DNA of 64,000 nt from JACKBK01 sp963707275 (GTDB taxonomy: Bacteria > Chloroflexota > Anaerolineae > JAAEKA01). Below the pieces are notes generated by a model that saw nothing but the letters and a program-made list of their open reading frames with translations, was not told the origin of the DNA and did not search any database. Positions 1-10,561 of this stretch are shown one piece after another (the stretch's first letter is position 1; every line of letters starts with the position of its first letter). The DNA lies in contig CAVPPH010000006.1 in assembly GCA_963707275.1 (NCBI GenBank), positions 1 to 64,000 on the forward strand, given 5' to 3'. Position numbers and translations under genes: made by a program.

Positions 1-115
1 AGATAAAAATCGTGGAGAATATCTTCAACGTCCCTTGCCGGTATCATCTTAACTTCAGTGCTGGTGCATGTTGCAAGGAGCAATAAAGTGGCAAATGCCA
101 CGAATACAAGATCTT
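1..115 (-). CDS. Partial DUF4296-like lipoprotein (Bacteroidota type), cut by window edge
   Basis: Read on the minus strand, a hydrophobic stretch (FVAFATLLLLATC) forms a lipoprotein signal with a lipobox-like Cys. It is followed by EVKMIPARDVEDILHDFYL, which resembles the start of DUF4296 proteins (IPRxKMxEILxDMxL). Small lipoproteins of this kind are common in Bacteroidota. No clean start codon is visible in this frame, so the 5' end probably carries an indel like those in the neighbouring permease. It lies just downstream of that permease on the same strand. Function is unknown. The call rests on a short stretch and is tentative. Confidence 0.4.
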
Positions 116-119
116 AGAA

Positions 120-815
120 AATATGTTTTTAACCTTATCATTTTTCTGAAGGTATTTTCTTGTTAGATACCTGACAGGGTACCATGCGGCGACATATCCG
201 ATAGCAGAACGGTTGCCGGTACCACGATAAAATCTAAAAGTTCCATCGTTATCGGGTACGATGTCAGCATCAGGGTGTCTCCCTGCAGCTTACCCAGTCC
301 GTATGTCTCTGCAGCCAGCATATTGTAAAACCCATAATCACTCCTGCGATAGTACCTATAATAGATATGAGCCATCCCTCGAAGATGAATATTTTTCTGA
401 TGAGGTTATTATTAGTGTCCCAGACTTTTAAGGATCTCTATGTGGTTTCTTTTCTCAATTATAAGCATAGTGAGGGATCCCATAATATTAAAAGAGGCTA
501 TAATGATTATCAGGGTGAGTATCATAGATATTTCGCGAGCCGCTCCGATCTCATTACCTTGTAAAAATCTCCTGCTGTTCGTACCTGTTTTTTACTACTT
601 GATCTGGGAAATGGTTCTTTATCTTATCCTGAATTTTTGAGGGGTCTGCATCAGGTGATAGTTTTATTTCAATCGAGCTGACACCCGCTTCCACCTCAAT
701 AAGATCGCGAAGAAACTGAAGCGGGAGGTACATGTATTTTGAATCGTATGTGTGTTCAACCTCATATATTCCCGAGGGGTAGATATACACCCGTTTCAGT
801 CCCTCTTCGGGGTTA
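120..815 (-). pseudogene. FtsX/LolE-type ABC transporter permease, C-terminal part, frameshifted
   Basis: Several minus-strand frames join into one protein. A periplasmic MacB/FtsX-like segment comes first (SGIYEVEHTYDSKYMYLPLQ, then IEIKLSPDADPSKIQ and KNRYEQQEIF). Membrane helices follow (MILTLIIIASFNIMGSLTML; then IRKIFIFEGWLISIIGTIAG; then PITMELLDFIVVPATVLL), ending near AAWYPVRYLTRK. This matches the C-terminal half of Bacteroidota FtsX-like permeases, which work with an ATPase in lipoprotein or substrate export. At least three frame changes occur within 600 bp, for example after EIF where a T run appears one base short. Sequencing indels are as likely as real decay. The 5' end merges with the transposase region near 815-850, so the gene is interrupted or the contig is joined there. 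Confidence 0.6.
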
Positions 816-1719
816 AGGGAATGTTCCGCAAATAGTCGCAAACTATCTGGTTTCCGGCAGCAGTGACAAAATTGTACCCATTCAATAGCATATGACTCAA
901 CCAATGTTCTGGGTTTATGCCAGCACGAGCTAGAATTGGCGGCAGGGACGGATTCATACTCCCACTTTTATTTTTTAACACGCGCCTTGCGGTCCAGTCA
1001 ACGAGTTCTAAATCATTCGAAAAACTAAAAGGAATTGTGTCGAGGGACTTAATTGAATTTCTAAAAGGCATCAAAGCGGGTGTTTTCGAGTGAGTCCCTG
1101 TTAATGTAATGGGCTGTGTATTTGCATCAGAGTGGAGTGATTCATGGATTCGTTGTCTGATGCTAGTAAACGGAGATTTTTCGGGTGTGCTGGCAAATCC
1201 GGCCCTGATTGGATTCAGGTCCACATAAGCCATGCAAGTTAATATTGCCTGGTCGTCCAACAGGGCCTGACATTTAAATCGAGCTTCAAAAAATTTACCT
1301 TTACATTTATCTTCTTTATTAGCTCGGCGGGCGATATACTCATTGAATGCACGCATATACCAACTCAGATCGCGCAGCCTTTGTCGCCATTTTTCAACCA
1401 ATTTTATCGCCCCCTTTTGTTCATGCTCGTTTAAATCACAGCCGTCATGTAGTTGTTTGACAGATAAAGGAATCCGGTAAATCTTTCCCCAACGTTCTAT
1501 GATTTCATTATTGGACCAAGAATTTGCAGTATCGACGTCAATACAGACTAGTAAGTGATAGTGATTACTCATGATGGCATATGATGCCAATTTTATAGAA
1601 AATACATCGGTAAGTATGGCTAATCGATGTAGGATCCATTCTTTTCTGTGCGAATAATCTTTTTTAGATACGCGGTCAATCCCGCATAGAATGCAAACGA
1701 CACTGTTGTGCGTCAGCAA
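796..1719 (-). CDS. REP-associated tyrosine transposase (RAYT, IS200/IS605-like Y1 HUH family), N-terminus missing
   Basis: The frame contains the HUH metal-binding motif in SYAIMSNHYHLLVCID. Downstream are family blocks LSWYMRAFNEYIARRANKE, CKGKFFEARFKCQALLD and MAYVDLNPIRAGFA, typical of the long RAYT subfamily found mostly in Gammaproteobacteria. RAYTs process single-stranded REP hairpins with a catalytic Tyr. The usual N-terminal YYHCxSRCVRRAFLCG block is seen only in degraded form (YYLLTHNSVVCILCG), consistent with loss of about 20 codons or an indel next to the join with eukaryotic DNA at about 1.72 kb. The last 15-20 residues may be read into the neighbouring permease sequence. I see no flanking REP pair, so mobility in this context is unproven. 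Confidence 0.75.
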   Translation of the reverse strand: MLTHNSVVCILCGIDRVSKKDYSHRKEWILHRLAILTDVFSIKLASYAIMSNHYHLLVCIDVDTANSWSNNEIIERWGKIYRIPLSVKQLHDGCDLNEHEQKGAIKLVEKWRQRLRDLSWYMRAFNEYIARRANKEDKCKGKFFEARFKCQALLDDQAILTCMAYVDLNPIRAGFASTPEKSPFTSIRQRIHESLHSDANTQPITLTGTHSKTPALMPFRNSIKSLDTIPFSFSNDLELVDWTARRVLKNKSGSMNPSLPPILARAGINPEHWLSHMLLNGYNFVTAAGNQIVCDYLRNIPLTPKRD

Positions 1720-1726
1720 GTAGTAG

Positions 1727-4700
1727 TCTTTGTTTGGGTATGGGCGGACAGGGCAGTGGGCGAACCTTGACTATGTTTGGTACATCTGCATACAATCGAC
1801 GAGGTGAAGTGACTCCGGAGCGATATGGATTGATGGGCCTTACATTTGCAGCCCTCTTGGAGCAACTGCCTGAAAACGCAGTTTGTACACTGAGTATATT
1901 GGAAATTGTGGACGACGATACCTTGCGAGACTTATTGGCAGCTGATCCAGTCGCATCGCAATCGAATCTTCGGATTCGTCATCCTGATATTAAGGGCGCA
2001 ACGGTTCAGAATCTTCTGGATGTGCCTTTGGACTCCTTGACTGGTCTCGAGGTATGTGCACGATGCATATGGACTAGTGTTGTTGTTCATGCGGTTTTAG
2101 TAATATCTGACACCAACTTTCCTGTTCATGCAGCATTTGACTCGAAAAGCTTTTCATTCGAACGCAGCACTGCGAGCTCGTAAGCGTGAAGGGGCACCAG
2201 GGCATGTCTTGGCGACCATCAAAGTGTGGCAGAATGGAGTGCAGTATGACTTGGCAAACGTTACCAAGTGTACGTCAATCCATTTTGTTGACTTGGCGAG
2301 TGGCGAGGACGGATCTGAGAGATTGGACGTTCGAAGCACGCGTCGAATGGCATCATTTCGCAATTCGGTATCGGCTCTGCTTGGCGTCCTGCGAGGTATT
2401 CTCTTGCGAGAAGCAGGGGAGACTTCCTCCCGAGCCATTTCCTATCGCGATTGCACGCTGACCAAGCTCCTTCAGCGTCCGTTGGAGCGACATGACAATC
2501 GCACAGTCATCTTGGCTGCCGTTTCGGCGAGCAGCGAATCGTACGAACGGACGCTACATACTCTTGATTATGCAAACAGGCTTTTGATCCGACCTGGCAA
2601 GACAGCCCAAAGCCCTTTTGCTTCGTCGGCGCATCGCGATACCGATGCCTCAACCTCCTCCCCTGAAGCTTTCTTCGAGCAATTCGGCAGTGGTGACAAT
2701 AGCGACGACCTACTCAAGAATGTTCTTTCGGATCCACGACAGAGATTGGCCAAGCTCATGAAAAAGCAGCCAGCTCCGCCGTCGTCTTCTGTGGCGCCAA
2801 GGAAGCTAGATCTGGGCAATACAAATGCCAAGGACACCGAAGACGACTGCGAGCCAACGGACTACATGGATATTGATCCAGCCAACATGTCATCCAGGTT
2901 CTCAGAAGTCGATTCTTCTCGACGTCTTGAAGATGAGCTTGTCGTGAGCGAGGACGAAGCACCTGGTGCTGAAATAGGTCGTGAGGCGAAAGCTACTCAC
3001 CCGAGAGAGGAACTCCACGAAATTTTATCGGAGCCATCATTCGTCGCGAATGAATCAGAAGCTGGGTGGTCTGACGACGAGCTCGATGTTTCTCTTGAGG
3101 ACCGCGAGGCTTTCCAAGCAGAGCAGGTTTTTGAAGTGCGTCCCTCTGAAATACCTGTCGACGATACTATGGACCGGATGGATGAGCGAGATCCATTTCA
3201 ACTTGCTGGGCGATACGAGGAAGAATCTTTGGACCACAGTGGGTTTGCGTCTTCCCCGTACTCGAGCTATGAAGACGCGGCGGAAGATATGCCCGAGCGT
3301 CTTGGATGGAGCGACGCTCTCGATGCGGAGGATCGATTAGCAGCTGTTCACGGGGAGGGTCAAAAGCATGACTATGGCGATGAGAGAGATCCCTTTGATC
3401 TGGCAGCGCGTCTTGCTGATCGGTGGGGACTCGGTTTGGAACCCGAGGGCGCCACAATCAAAAACTCTGGCATAGACGAGCGACACTACCCACAAGATCC
3501 GCTTGATATGGCCGAGAGCACGTCGGATATCAGTGGATTACGCTCCGAAGTTGTTGAGCCATCTCAAGATCATGATCATGAGGAAGCATTCAGCAAAGCT
3601 GTGCCAGTCGAGTCTACAACGACTAACAATTCGATGCTACAGTCGTATGTCGGCTCTTTACAAGATACCCGCAAGTCCCTGGGTGTTGCTGAGCATATCG
3701 CCGAGGAAGATGGAAGCGAGACGTATCCGACTCATCCTCCTTCTGTTTCGACACTGTCGCGAAGAAGCTTAGAGGCGACGCCACATCAAGATCTGACCTT
3801 ATCCAATACCGACCGGGCGGAGCCCAGTCCACTTGATATCTCACCAAGCCCGACGGGATACCGTGTTGATCCAACTTCGCCTTCGGAAGGGTATATTGAA
3901 GAAATAGAAACTCTCGAAGGCAACGTTGATCAGATCCGACGTCTTCACAGCGGCATTTACCAATCAAGTGCTCTCTCACTCGAAAGACTCCGTAAGCACC
4001 AGCGCTCACAGCAGCGTATGCTGGATGAGGCTGACCAAGCACGCAAGATAGCAGAAGAGCAGCTCAGCTTTCTGCAGGTAGAGACAGCACGTCAGCGCCG
4101 CGAGCACGATTCCGCCTTCGCAGCCCTCGAGTCGAAAAGTGCCGAGCTCGAATCTAAGCTTGAAACCGCGTTAAAGAAAGAAGGAGCAATGGGAAAGATC
4201 GCCGAAGAGGCCATAGCTGCCCAAGACAAACTCGAGCAGGATCTTTCACATGCCCTACAAGAGCACATGAGATTGCAAGAAGAAGCAGAGGCGAGAATCG
4301 CCAAATATGACGACCTAGTCAGCAAGCGGAATTCGATCGCAGAAGAGCTCGAAGAGACCTCAAGGGCGCTTCGTTCACTCCGGTCGGAGCATTCACGTTG
4401 CGAGAAAATAATCGCAGGTTTGAAGGGCGACCTCGAGGCATTGTCGAAGGAGCGCAACAGGCTTGAGCAGCTTGGTCAACAGGACAGAGAGCAGCTGCTA
4501 GGATATGCCGAGCTGAAAGCGAAGCATTCTAGTGTTCTAAATCGTCATGAAGCATTGGAGGAAGAGATCTCTCAGCTACGCGCAGAGAAGGCGGAGCTGA
4601 CGAACGCCATGTCGCGACAACGAATTTCCGCCGGTGACCAGCAGGAGCAGCAGCAAACGCAGATACTGTTGTTGGAACGCCAAATATCTTCGCTACAAAG

Positions 4701-6951
4701 TGAGCTGGCCTCTGTTCAACACAGAACTGATCAAGATGCGGACACTGCGGACGCTCTGATTCAAGAGTTGAAAGAAGAGAAGTCGAAATTGAGGATCGAG
4801 TTGTCTGAACTGAAGAGAAAAGAAGCTGAAACTGAAGCTTCCCTTGCCGCTTCTCGTCAGACAGAAGACGATACGTCCCACGAGCTTTCTCGAATTGCAG
4901 CATTATTGAGGTCCCGAGAAGAAGATCTCAGTCGCCTGAATGGCGAGCTTGCATCGATACAGAGCGAGTATGAAAATGAGCGCAAGACTAGACAAGACAA
5001 AGAAGAGGCCCTGCGAAGCTTGCAAAACGATGCCAAAGACAAAGTGGAGCGTCTTTTGGCCGAAAGGAAGAAACTGCAGGGCCAACTTGCTAGCCAAGGA
5101 GATACGATTCGTGACATGCAAGCTTCAGCAAGGATTTTGCAAGAATCGCTTGAAGCTGCCATCGAGCGGCGTGACTCAGCTCAGGATGCTCTCAAGGAGA
5201 TTCGCAAAGAGTTAGAGAACGAGCGACAGATGAAATCAGACGTGGAAGAACGCGAGTCAGAGCTACGAGCGAGTTTGGAAAAAAGCGAGGCTGAGATGAC
5301 TGCACTTCATGCTGAACTTGAGAATGTAAAGTCGACAGAGCCTGAAGTCAACTCTCTTCGCAAACAGCTACAGGAGGAGAGACTCAAATCCAGCAAAGCA
5401 GAAGCCAAGATCACAACGCTGAAGTCTCAATCGGAGGAGCGAGAGGCTATATTGGAAGCCGTGCGGGCAAAACTCAAGGCGCTTGAGTCTGTCCATCACC
5501 AAGTGCAAGAAAGAATGCAAGAGAAAACAAACGCGATAGCTGACGAGGAGAAAGAGCTAGCTGTACTACGGGCTCGCCTTGAAGTGTCTGAGGCGGAGCG
5601 TGCAAATGTCCGTGAAGAGCTGAATAGCCTCAAAGCCTCTCATGAGACCGAGTTGGCCCATCTCTGTGAGCAAATAAGCGAGGCGCAAGAAGCCAGACGG
5701 CAGGTCGACGGTGTAGTTAGCTTGCTAAAGGCACAGCTTGTTGAGAATGAAAGTGAGCGGGAATCTTTGCGCCAAGAGCTCCAGATGCACCGAAACGAAG
5801 TTCAGGAGCTATTGCGAAAGGAAGAGCAGGCGAGAGAGGCAGCAGACTCAGTCAACGAGTCGCTTCGGCTTCAGCTTGAAGAGGTCGAGCGTCAACGGAA
5901 GTCGGTTCAGCAGGAGCGAGTCACGCTTGAGACTTCAGAACAGACCAAGGTAAACGAACTGCGAGAACTCGTCAGTAAAGAGCAGCTCGCTCGAAATGAT
6001 GCCGAATCAAGGCTCGTCCCGTTGCAGTCGCAGCTTGACGAAAGTGAACAAAACCAAGAATCTCTCCGTCGAGAGCTGGACGCACTTATTGCTGTCCAGC
6101 AAGGCAAACACGAGAATCTACAAGAGCTCGTCAGAAATGAGCAGCATGCCCGGACTCGAGCCGAGGACAAAATTGCTGCCTTGCAGTCGGAGCTATCAGC
6201 TCGCCAAAAGGAGGTCGACAGTTTGCGAGCCGAAGTGCGATCGCTGTCATCATTCAAGATGTCTGCAACTGAATTGCAGGCAAGAGTGCAAGAGCTTCAG
6301 CGCGGTCGTAATGAGGCAGACTCTGGCATGGCTGCACTAGAGGCGCGATTGAAGGCAAGTCAACGAGAGCTTGAAGGCCTTCGTTCGGAATTACAGGCCG
6401 CCAGGTCGCCATCTACTCTTGAATCTGGACAGGAACGAGACATGGGGGCAGTGACGGAGGCGGAAGCCTTGTTCATGAGAGAAATGGAAGCCGACGATCT
6501 AGAGAGGCGTGTGCAAGATCGTCATTTGCCTTCGTCGTTGGACTTTGACTTGACTGTTGAGGAGATCAACAAGCTCCAGCGCGAAAACTCAATGTTACGC
6601 CTTAGACTGCAGTCGGCGACGAGGGATCAGTCCTATCAGGACGACACAGCCAGACGAGACTTGAGCCAGTTGACGATTGACCGACTACGAACTGAAAAGA
6701 TGCGAGCGGAGGAGATTGCTGCTTCGCTAGCTGCTCAAACAAAGCGTGTTGTTGATTCTCGAAACGAGGAAGTGTTGCGTCTAAAGATGCAGCTCTCGCA
6801 AGTAGCCGAAGAGAAAGAATCCGAAATCACAGTGCTAAGGGCGCGGCTTCTGGCAATGGAGCGAAAGCTTCGATGGTCAGTGAACGAGGGCTTCGACTAC
6901 ACTTCCACCGGTCCGCCTTTTCGGCGTTCTGATGGGGACTCTCGACTCTAA
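1727..6951 (+). CDS. Kinesin-like protein, 5'-truncated, divergent motor plus long coiled coil (eukaryotic, one intron)
   Basis: Exon 1 (1727-2051) begins at the motor P-loop. Reading SLFGYGRTG then GSGRTLTMFG needs one G removed from the GGG at about 1751-1753. It continues through LSILEIVDDDTLRDLL. Exon 2 (2134-6951) runs from HLTRKAFHSNAAL through IHFVDLASGED, ISYRDCTLTKLLQRPLERHD and LHTLDYANRLL, the late kinesin motor blocks. About 250 low-complexity acidic residues and then roughly 950 residues of Glu/Gln/Arg/Leu-rich coiled coil follow. The motor's first third is missing at the join. P-loop Lys is Arg, the SSRSH switch I is not recognisable, and DLAGSE is DLASGE, so motor activity is doubtful. 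Exons meet in phase 0 (Glu|His). The lack of frameshifts over 4.8 kb contrasts with the flanking bacterial DNA. Confidence 0.8.
2052..2133 (+). other. Spliceosomal intron in the kinesin-like gene
   Basis: An 82-bp intron with a GTATGT donor after CTCGAG and a TTCATGCAG acceptor. Removing it joins codon Glu to codon His without changing frame and restores the kinesin motor between the LTGLE and HLTRKAF blocks. A pyrimidine-rich tract (CCAACTTTCCTG) precedes the acceptor. It is direct evidence that this segment is nuclear eukaryotic DNA. Confidence 0.85.
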
Positions 6952-7192
6952 CAGTGAGCATTGATGAAATGGGGAGGGGTATTATTTATTTGTTAGAAAT
7001 TAAAGGGAATAGCGTTGAAGAGTGTAGTTACCGGTAGTTCCGATACTGAACGAAACCCTTTATGATTGCCATTGAAACACTCGGATTATAAATCAATGCC
7101 TGCGTCAACGGTGACGAGACTGTTGAAGGTGCAGGCGACCACGAAGATCAATCGAGACCTGCACCCCCTCTCATTCTCTCATAAGCTCCTAG

Positions 7193-8332
7193 CTAGTCAC
7201 ACTCTCCAGCAGAAAAGCCAAGATGATGCATCATTGTTACATCCAAGTCATACAGCATACAAATATCCTTTATCATGCCCTTGTCCAAGACGTCTCGTGC
7301 CTTACCAGGGTTCCGCAATTCTTCTCCAAAGCGATGTAGTACTTCGGGATCAAAAACCTTTTCTTCGCGTGTGTTCATATGCTGCTGTTTCGGCATTCCA
7401 AAAGCTTGCAGTACATATTCCAGATCCTTTATGTGGAATACGGCAATCTCCACATCCCGCGTCTGCAGAGATTTTGCCAAGAAGATCGCTTGAGCAACGA
7501 CATGTTGGTCAAAGTAGTAAGGGGAAGAATCACGTTTTCGTTGTTTCATATAATCAATGGCACACTGAACCAACTCCTTATACGATGAGCTTGATTCGAG
7601 ACAAGGCTTCCATAGGTCGGAACATGCCTTGTATTTGCGCTGCATAAAAACGGAGAGAGTTTGCGCCAATGACGAGAGGAACCGAGATACTGGATCCCTT
7701 ACCAATACAAACACAATATCTGTTCGTCTTTCATAGCTTTGCTCTTGGCGTTTGGCTAGCTCTTTCCAAAAATTTGAGGTTGCAATTCCCACTCGCAATC
7801 CTCTCATCTTGAGACGTTCTCTATCCTCCAGAGACAGTGCTAGATGTTGAAAGAGAGCTTCGATAGATCTCGACGCGACCTTGGGCATCATGATTGTGCT
7901 CACAGACGTAATACCTTGTCTCACCAAGAACTTGTTGGGAGGAGACTTTCCTGTTCTATCATTGTAGAAGCTGCTTACTTGTTTGCCCCACATGGACCAT
8001 CGTATGTCGTCGACCGACGAGTCAAGAGCGATAGGTAGCTGGCTGGTAAAATAACGTGATGGCCGAAAGTAAACACAGGGCGATGTTCCCTCATTGGCAT
8101 TTTCCCCAATTTGACGACAATCAAAGAATACAGACAGATTTGCTTGGTCTCGATTCCACCGCTGGTACAGTAAGTAAAGAGAGACTGATGCGGCGATCAC
8201 AAGCAACGCTGTCGTGCGCCGCCGATGCTTTACGAGAGACGAGCAGGAAAAGGGAGCAATCAGTGAAATTTGAGCACTCCTTCTATCATGTTTTGGACGT
8301 TCAGCTTCCTTTCCATGTCGTCGAAGTCTCAT
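7193..8332 (-). CDS. Type II membrane sulfotransferase (Sulfotransfer_2-like, Golgi carbohydrate sulfotransferase type)
   Basis: A 379-residue frame. Residues about 1-40 form a basic cytosolic tail, a single membrane anchor (ALLVIAASVSLYLLY) follows, and the rest would lie in the Golgi lumen. The 5'-phosphosulfate loop is seen as TIMMPKVASRSIEALF. The 3'-phosphate site is seen as VFVLVRDPVSRFLSSLAQ, with the family's RDPxxRxxS pattern. Such enzymes transfer sulfate from PAPS to glycans, consistent with sulfated polysaccharides of algae. The acceptor cannot be told from sequence. The start at 8332 gives the usual tail-anchor-lumen order. It is convergent with the kinesin-like gene, about 240 bp apart, with no recognisable signal between them. 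No intron is needed and no frameshift is seen. Confidence 0.75.
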   Translation of the reverse strand: MRLRRHGKEAERPKHDRRSAQISLIAPFSCSSLVKHRRRTTALLVIAASVSLYLLYQRWNRDQANLSVFFDCRQIGENANEGTSPCVYFRPSRYFTSQLPIALDSSVDDIRWSMWGKQVSSFYNDRTGKSPPNKFLVRQGITSVSTIMMPKVASRSIEALFQHLALSLEDRERLKMRGLRVGIATSNFWKELAKRQEQSYERRTDIVFVLVRDPVSRFLSSLAQTLSVFMQRKYKACSDLWKPCLESSSSYKELVQCAIDYMKQRKRDSSPYYFDQHVVAQAIFLAKSLQTRDVEIAVFHIKDLEYVLQAFGMPKQQHMNTREEKVFDPEVLHRFGEELRNPGKARDVLDKGMIKDICMLYDLDVTMMHHLGFSAGECD

Positions 8333-8752
8333 TCTGCTTCACAGCAGTCATGAGTTCTCGCAATCGACAAACGAAATTGCTGGCTCAGATCGCTGAACCA
8401 CAAGCTTCGCTTGTATCGGTACAAAGTAGTCTATTTACGAGAAAGAAAGCTCGTGATGGAAACCAATGAATTTGAGCTCTAGCATGCTACTGTGATGGGG
8501 AAAAACATCGCGTGATGGCGGTAGTCTAAAAGAAGTCGTTGGATGACGTTGCCCCAAGGGGAGAGAAGCAAAGATTCCTTCCCAAAAGAGTGAGCATCGT
8601 TAGCTCGCCCGGCGCGATCTGGAACCCGGAAATAGGATTCTTCGGCACCATTCGAATCGAATCTTCGACCGACGGTGCATTTTGCCCCTTGTTTCTCTTT
8701 CATTGCTTGTCTTTTGCACCCCCCTTTTCTCTTTGCCCGTCTCTTATTGACC
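8333..8752. other. Eukaryotic intergenic region between divergent genes
   Basis: 420 bp between the sulfotransferase start and the small coiled-coil gene. A pyrimidine-rich stretch (TTTCTCTTTCATTGCTTGTC) lies just before the downstream ATG, as often seen in 5' leaders of compact protist genes. I see no other defined element. Confidence 0.4.
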
Positions 8753-8974
8753 ATGAGCACCTCTCAGGAACGTAAACGATCCTCGACTGAAATCAGCAGC
8801 GACATGAATCTGGAGCCGAACACCGGTCTTTATTCTTCGCACGACGAGCTTCTCAAGGATGTCTCCCAGTGGATTCGTGAGCTTGAAACGGTCCGTGACC
8901 AGATGCAGCTCTTGAGTGCTCAGAACTCGTTTCTTCTCGACACGATGGCCATGGCTGGTGCTGATTTTGATTAG
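8753..8974 (+). CDS. Small conserved-looking coiled-coil protein, unknown function (eukaryotic)
   Basis: A 73-residue frame from an ATG in a good eukaryotic start context (GACCATGAG). After a polar, serine-rich N-terminus of about 30 residues comes a helical segment (DELLKDVSQWIRELETVRDQ then MQLLSAQNSFLLDTMAMAGA) with heptad-like hydrophobic spacing, suggesting a short coiled coil. Size and layout resemble small subunits of kinetochore, centrosome or mediator-type complexes, but I recognise no family. It stands alone between a sulfotransferase gene transcribed away from it and the SAM-domain gene downstream. It could be a chance frame; the start context and amphipathic helix argue for a real gene. 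Confidence 0.45.
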   Translation: MSTSQERKRSSTEISSDMNLEPNTGLYSSHDELLKDVSQWIRELETVRDQMQLLSAQNSFLLDTMAMAGADFD

Positions 8975-9668
8975 ACAAGATTATGGATATTTCGACACGA
9001 ATGCTTTTTTTCGGGAGCCAAGATTTCGAATTTCGATTTTATTAAGCATTCTGGATGGATTGACGTGAATAGCAGTGAAGTAGAAAGTGGTGGAGAGTGT
9101 GTTATGAGGCTTGTTCTGGGTGCTGGTGTCCTTTGAAAGGTCGCCACAGCACGAAGAAAGCAGTATTTTAGCGGATCGATTTCTTTGTCATTTTTGCTTC
9201 CTTTCTATTCGTTCTTTCGTCTGTCGTGTGTAGATATATTATTCTGTTGGATCTCTGGGGTGCATCATTTTGCCAGAGATAAACTGTTGAGAGAGAAAGA
9301 GGTGCCGTCGGGACCGCATGTCAAGGAGGGAGGCAGAGGAAAGATTTCACTCCCTATCGCAATTCTATACCAAATTAGCATGGGAACAAACAAAGAGGCG
9401 CTAGCTAGGGAAATGAATAGCGGATGTTCCAAGCCAAGCTACGGTATATACGCCTCGTCGTTGAGGCCAAGGTGAGGCCAAGGCACTCAAGATAAGACCC
9501 AAGAGCTCGCGCATTGTACTCTCTATCGTCTCTTCTTCGGGCAGATTAGTGACGAATCTGTATTTTGGAGGCTAGAGATTATTGGTCACCCGGAAATTCC
9601 AAAGATTGCTTCCACCCGCGATCTTTTGATGCGTTGATGTTTTCGCAGAACAACAGAGAAGAGCGACC
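8975..9668. other. Eukaryotic intergenic region
   Basis: About 690 bp of mixed composition. A 96-codon open frame (9185-9475) shows no domain or convincing start context, so I do not call it. The last bases before 9669 (CAGAACAACAGAGAAGAGCGACC) are purine-rich, as expected of a 5' leader. Confidence 0.4.
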
Positions 9669-10555
9669 ATGGGAGGACAATTGACCAAGCCTCTCGAAGA
9701 ATACACAGCGTCAGAGCTGGGGGACGTGATTGAAGAGCATTTGGGAGCGATCTACGTGGAATACGCGGTATCTATCCGAGAAAATGGCGTGGATGGTGCG
9801 TTGGTCGCGGAAATGAACGAACAAGAGTTCGCCGAGACCCTTCATGATCTACAAATCACAAAGCGTTTGCACTGTCGAGTTCTGACAAAGGAATGGGAGG
9901 CAGCTAAGCGATTCAACTCGAATCAAGGTGAACTTTCGGCCCAGTTGGAGGCTGCGGCAGAATACCAAGTTTCGAAAGAAACGCCAGAATCGGAACTGTC
10001 AGGGTTCGACGAAATCGCAGAGACTCTCTTTTCCTCTTGCTCGAACCCTTTGTACGCTGGAGTTCACCTTCTAGACAGCAATGGCGATCACTTATCTCTT
10101 GCTGACCGGCTCGTTGCTGCTCAAACTGGGAATGGATCTGGTACTATTACTACCACATATAGTAGGGGACGAGTCCACCTGCCCGCTGACAAGAGTCGCT
10201 GTGTCGCCCTGTTGATGGACAAGGATTCGCCTGATTTTGTGAGCGAGTCACTTCCAGATAGGTATAAGCAGCTGGCGAAGGACTTGCTTCCCACCGATGG
10301 AGAACTTTGTTACATTGGTCATGTGATCAGGGCGAGGTCCGGCGAGAAGATCGGTATGGTGTGTGCGCTGACGAAAGAACAGGAAGAGAATGAGTCGGAA
10401 AAGCATGAGCTCTTGAAAGAACTAGCCCACAAGACAGAAGAGCAGCTCGAGATGAGAAAGGCGCTGTTACAGCGAAACCAAAGACTAAGACAGCAGATCG
10501 ATCCGCAAAGTGCCTCCCCTGCGAAACTCGGCGTCGGTCCAGTTGACCCAGTGGA
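9669..10555 (+). CDS. SAM-domain protein with predicted N-myristoylation, truncated at the contig join
   Basis: Starts at an ATG in an ideal context (GACCATGGGA). The N-terminus MGGQLT fits the N-myristoylation pattern (Gly2, Thr6), suggesting membrane attachment. Residues about 10-75 form a SAM domain (YTASELGDVIEEHLG, then SIRENGVDGALVAEMNEQEF, ETLHDLQITKRLHCRVL), in the style common in diatom signalling proteins. The middle (about 105-235) could be a GAF-like regulatory domain (HLLDSNGDHLSLADRLVAA; YIGHVIRARSGEKIGMVCAL), and a coiled coil begins about residue 240. The frame passes without a stop into bacterial lipoprotein DNA near 10555, so the true C-terminus is absent. The apparent 349-residue product is chimeric. 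Confidence 0.65.
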
Positions 10556-10561
10556 ACTGGT

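Noticed and set aside
9185..9475. A 96-codon frame in the eukaryotic intergenic region
   Set aside because: No motif, no good start context and unusual composition; likely chance.
1727..10555. Transfer of eukaryotic genes into a bacterium
   Set aside because: Genes are cut at both ends, one holds a spliceosomal intron, and flanks come from different bacteria. An assembly chimera explains this more simply.
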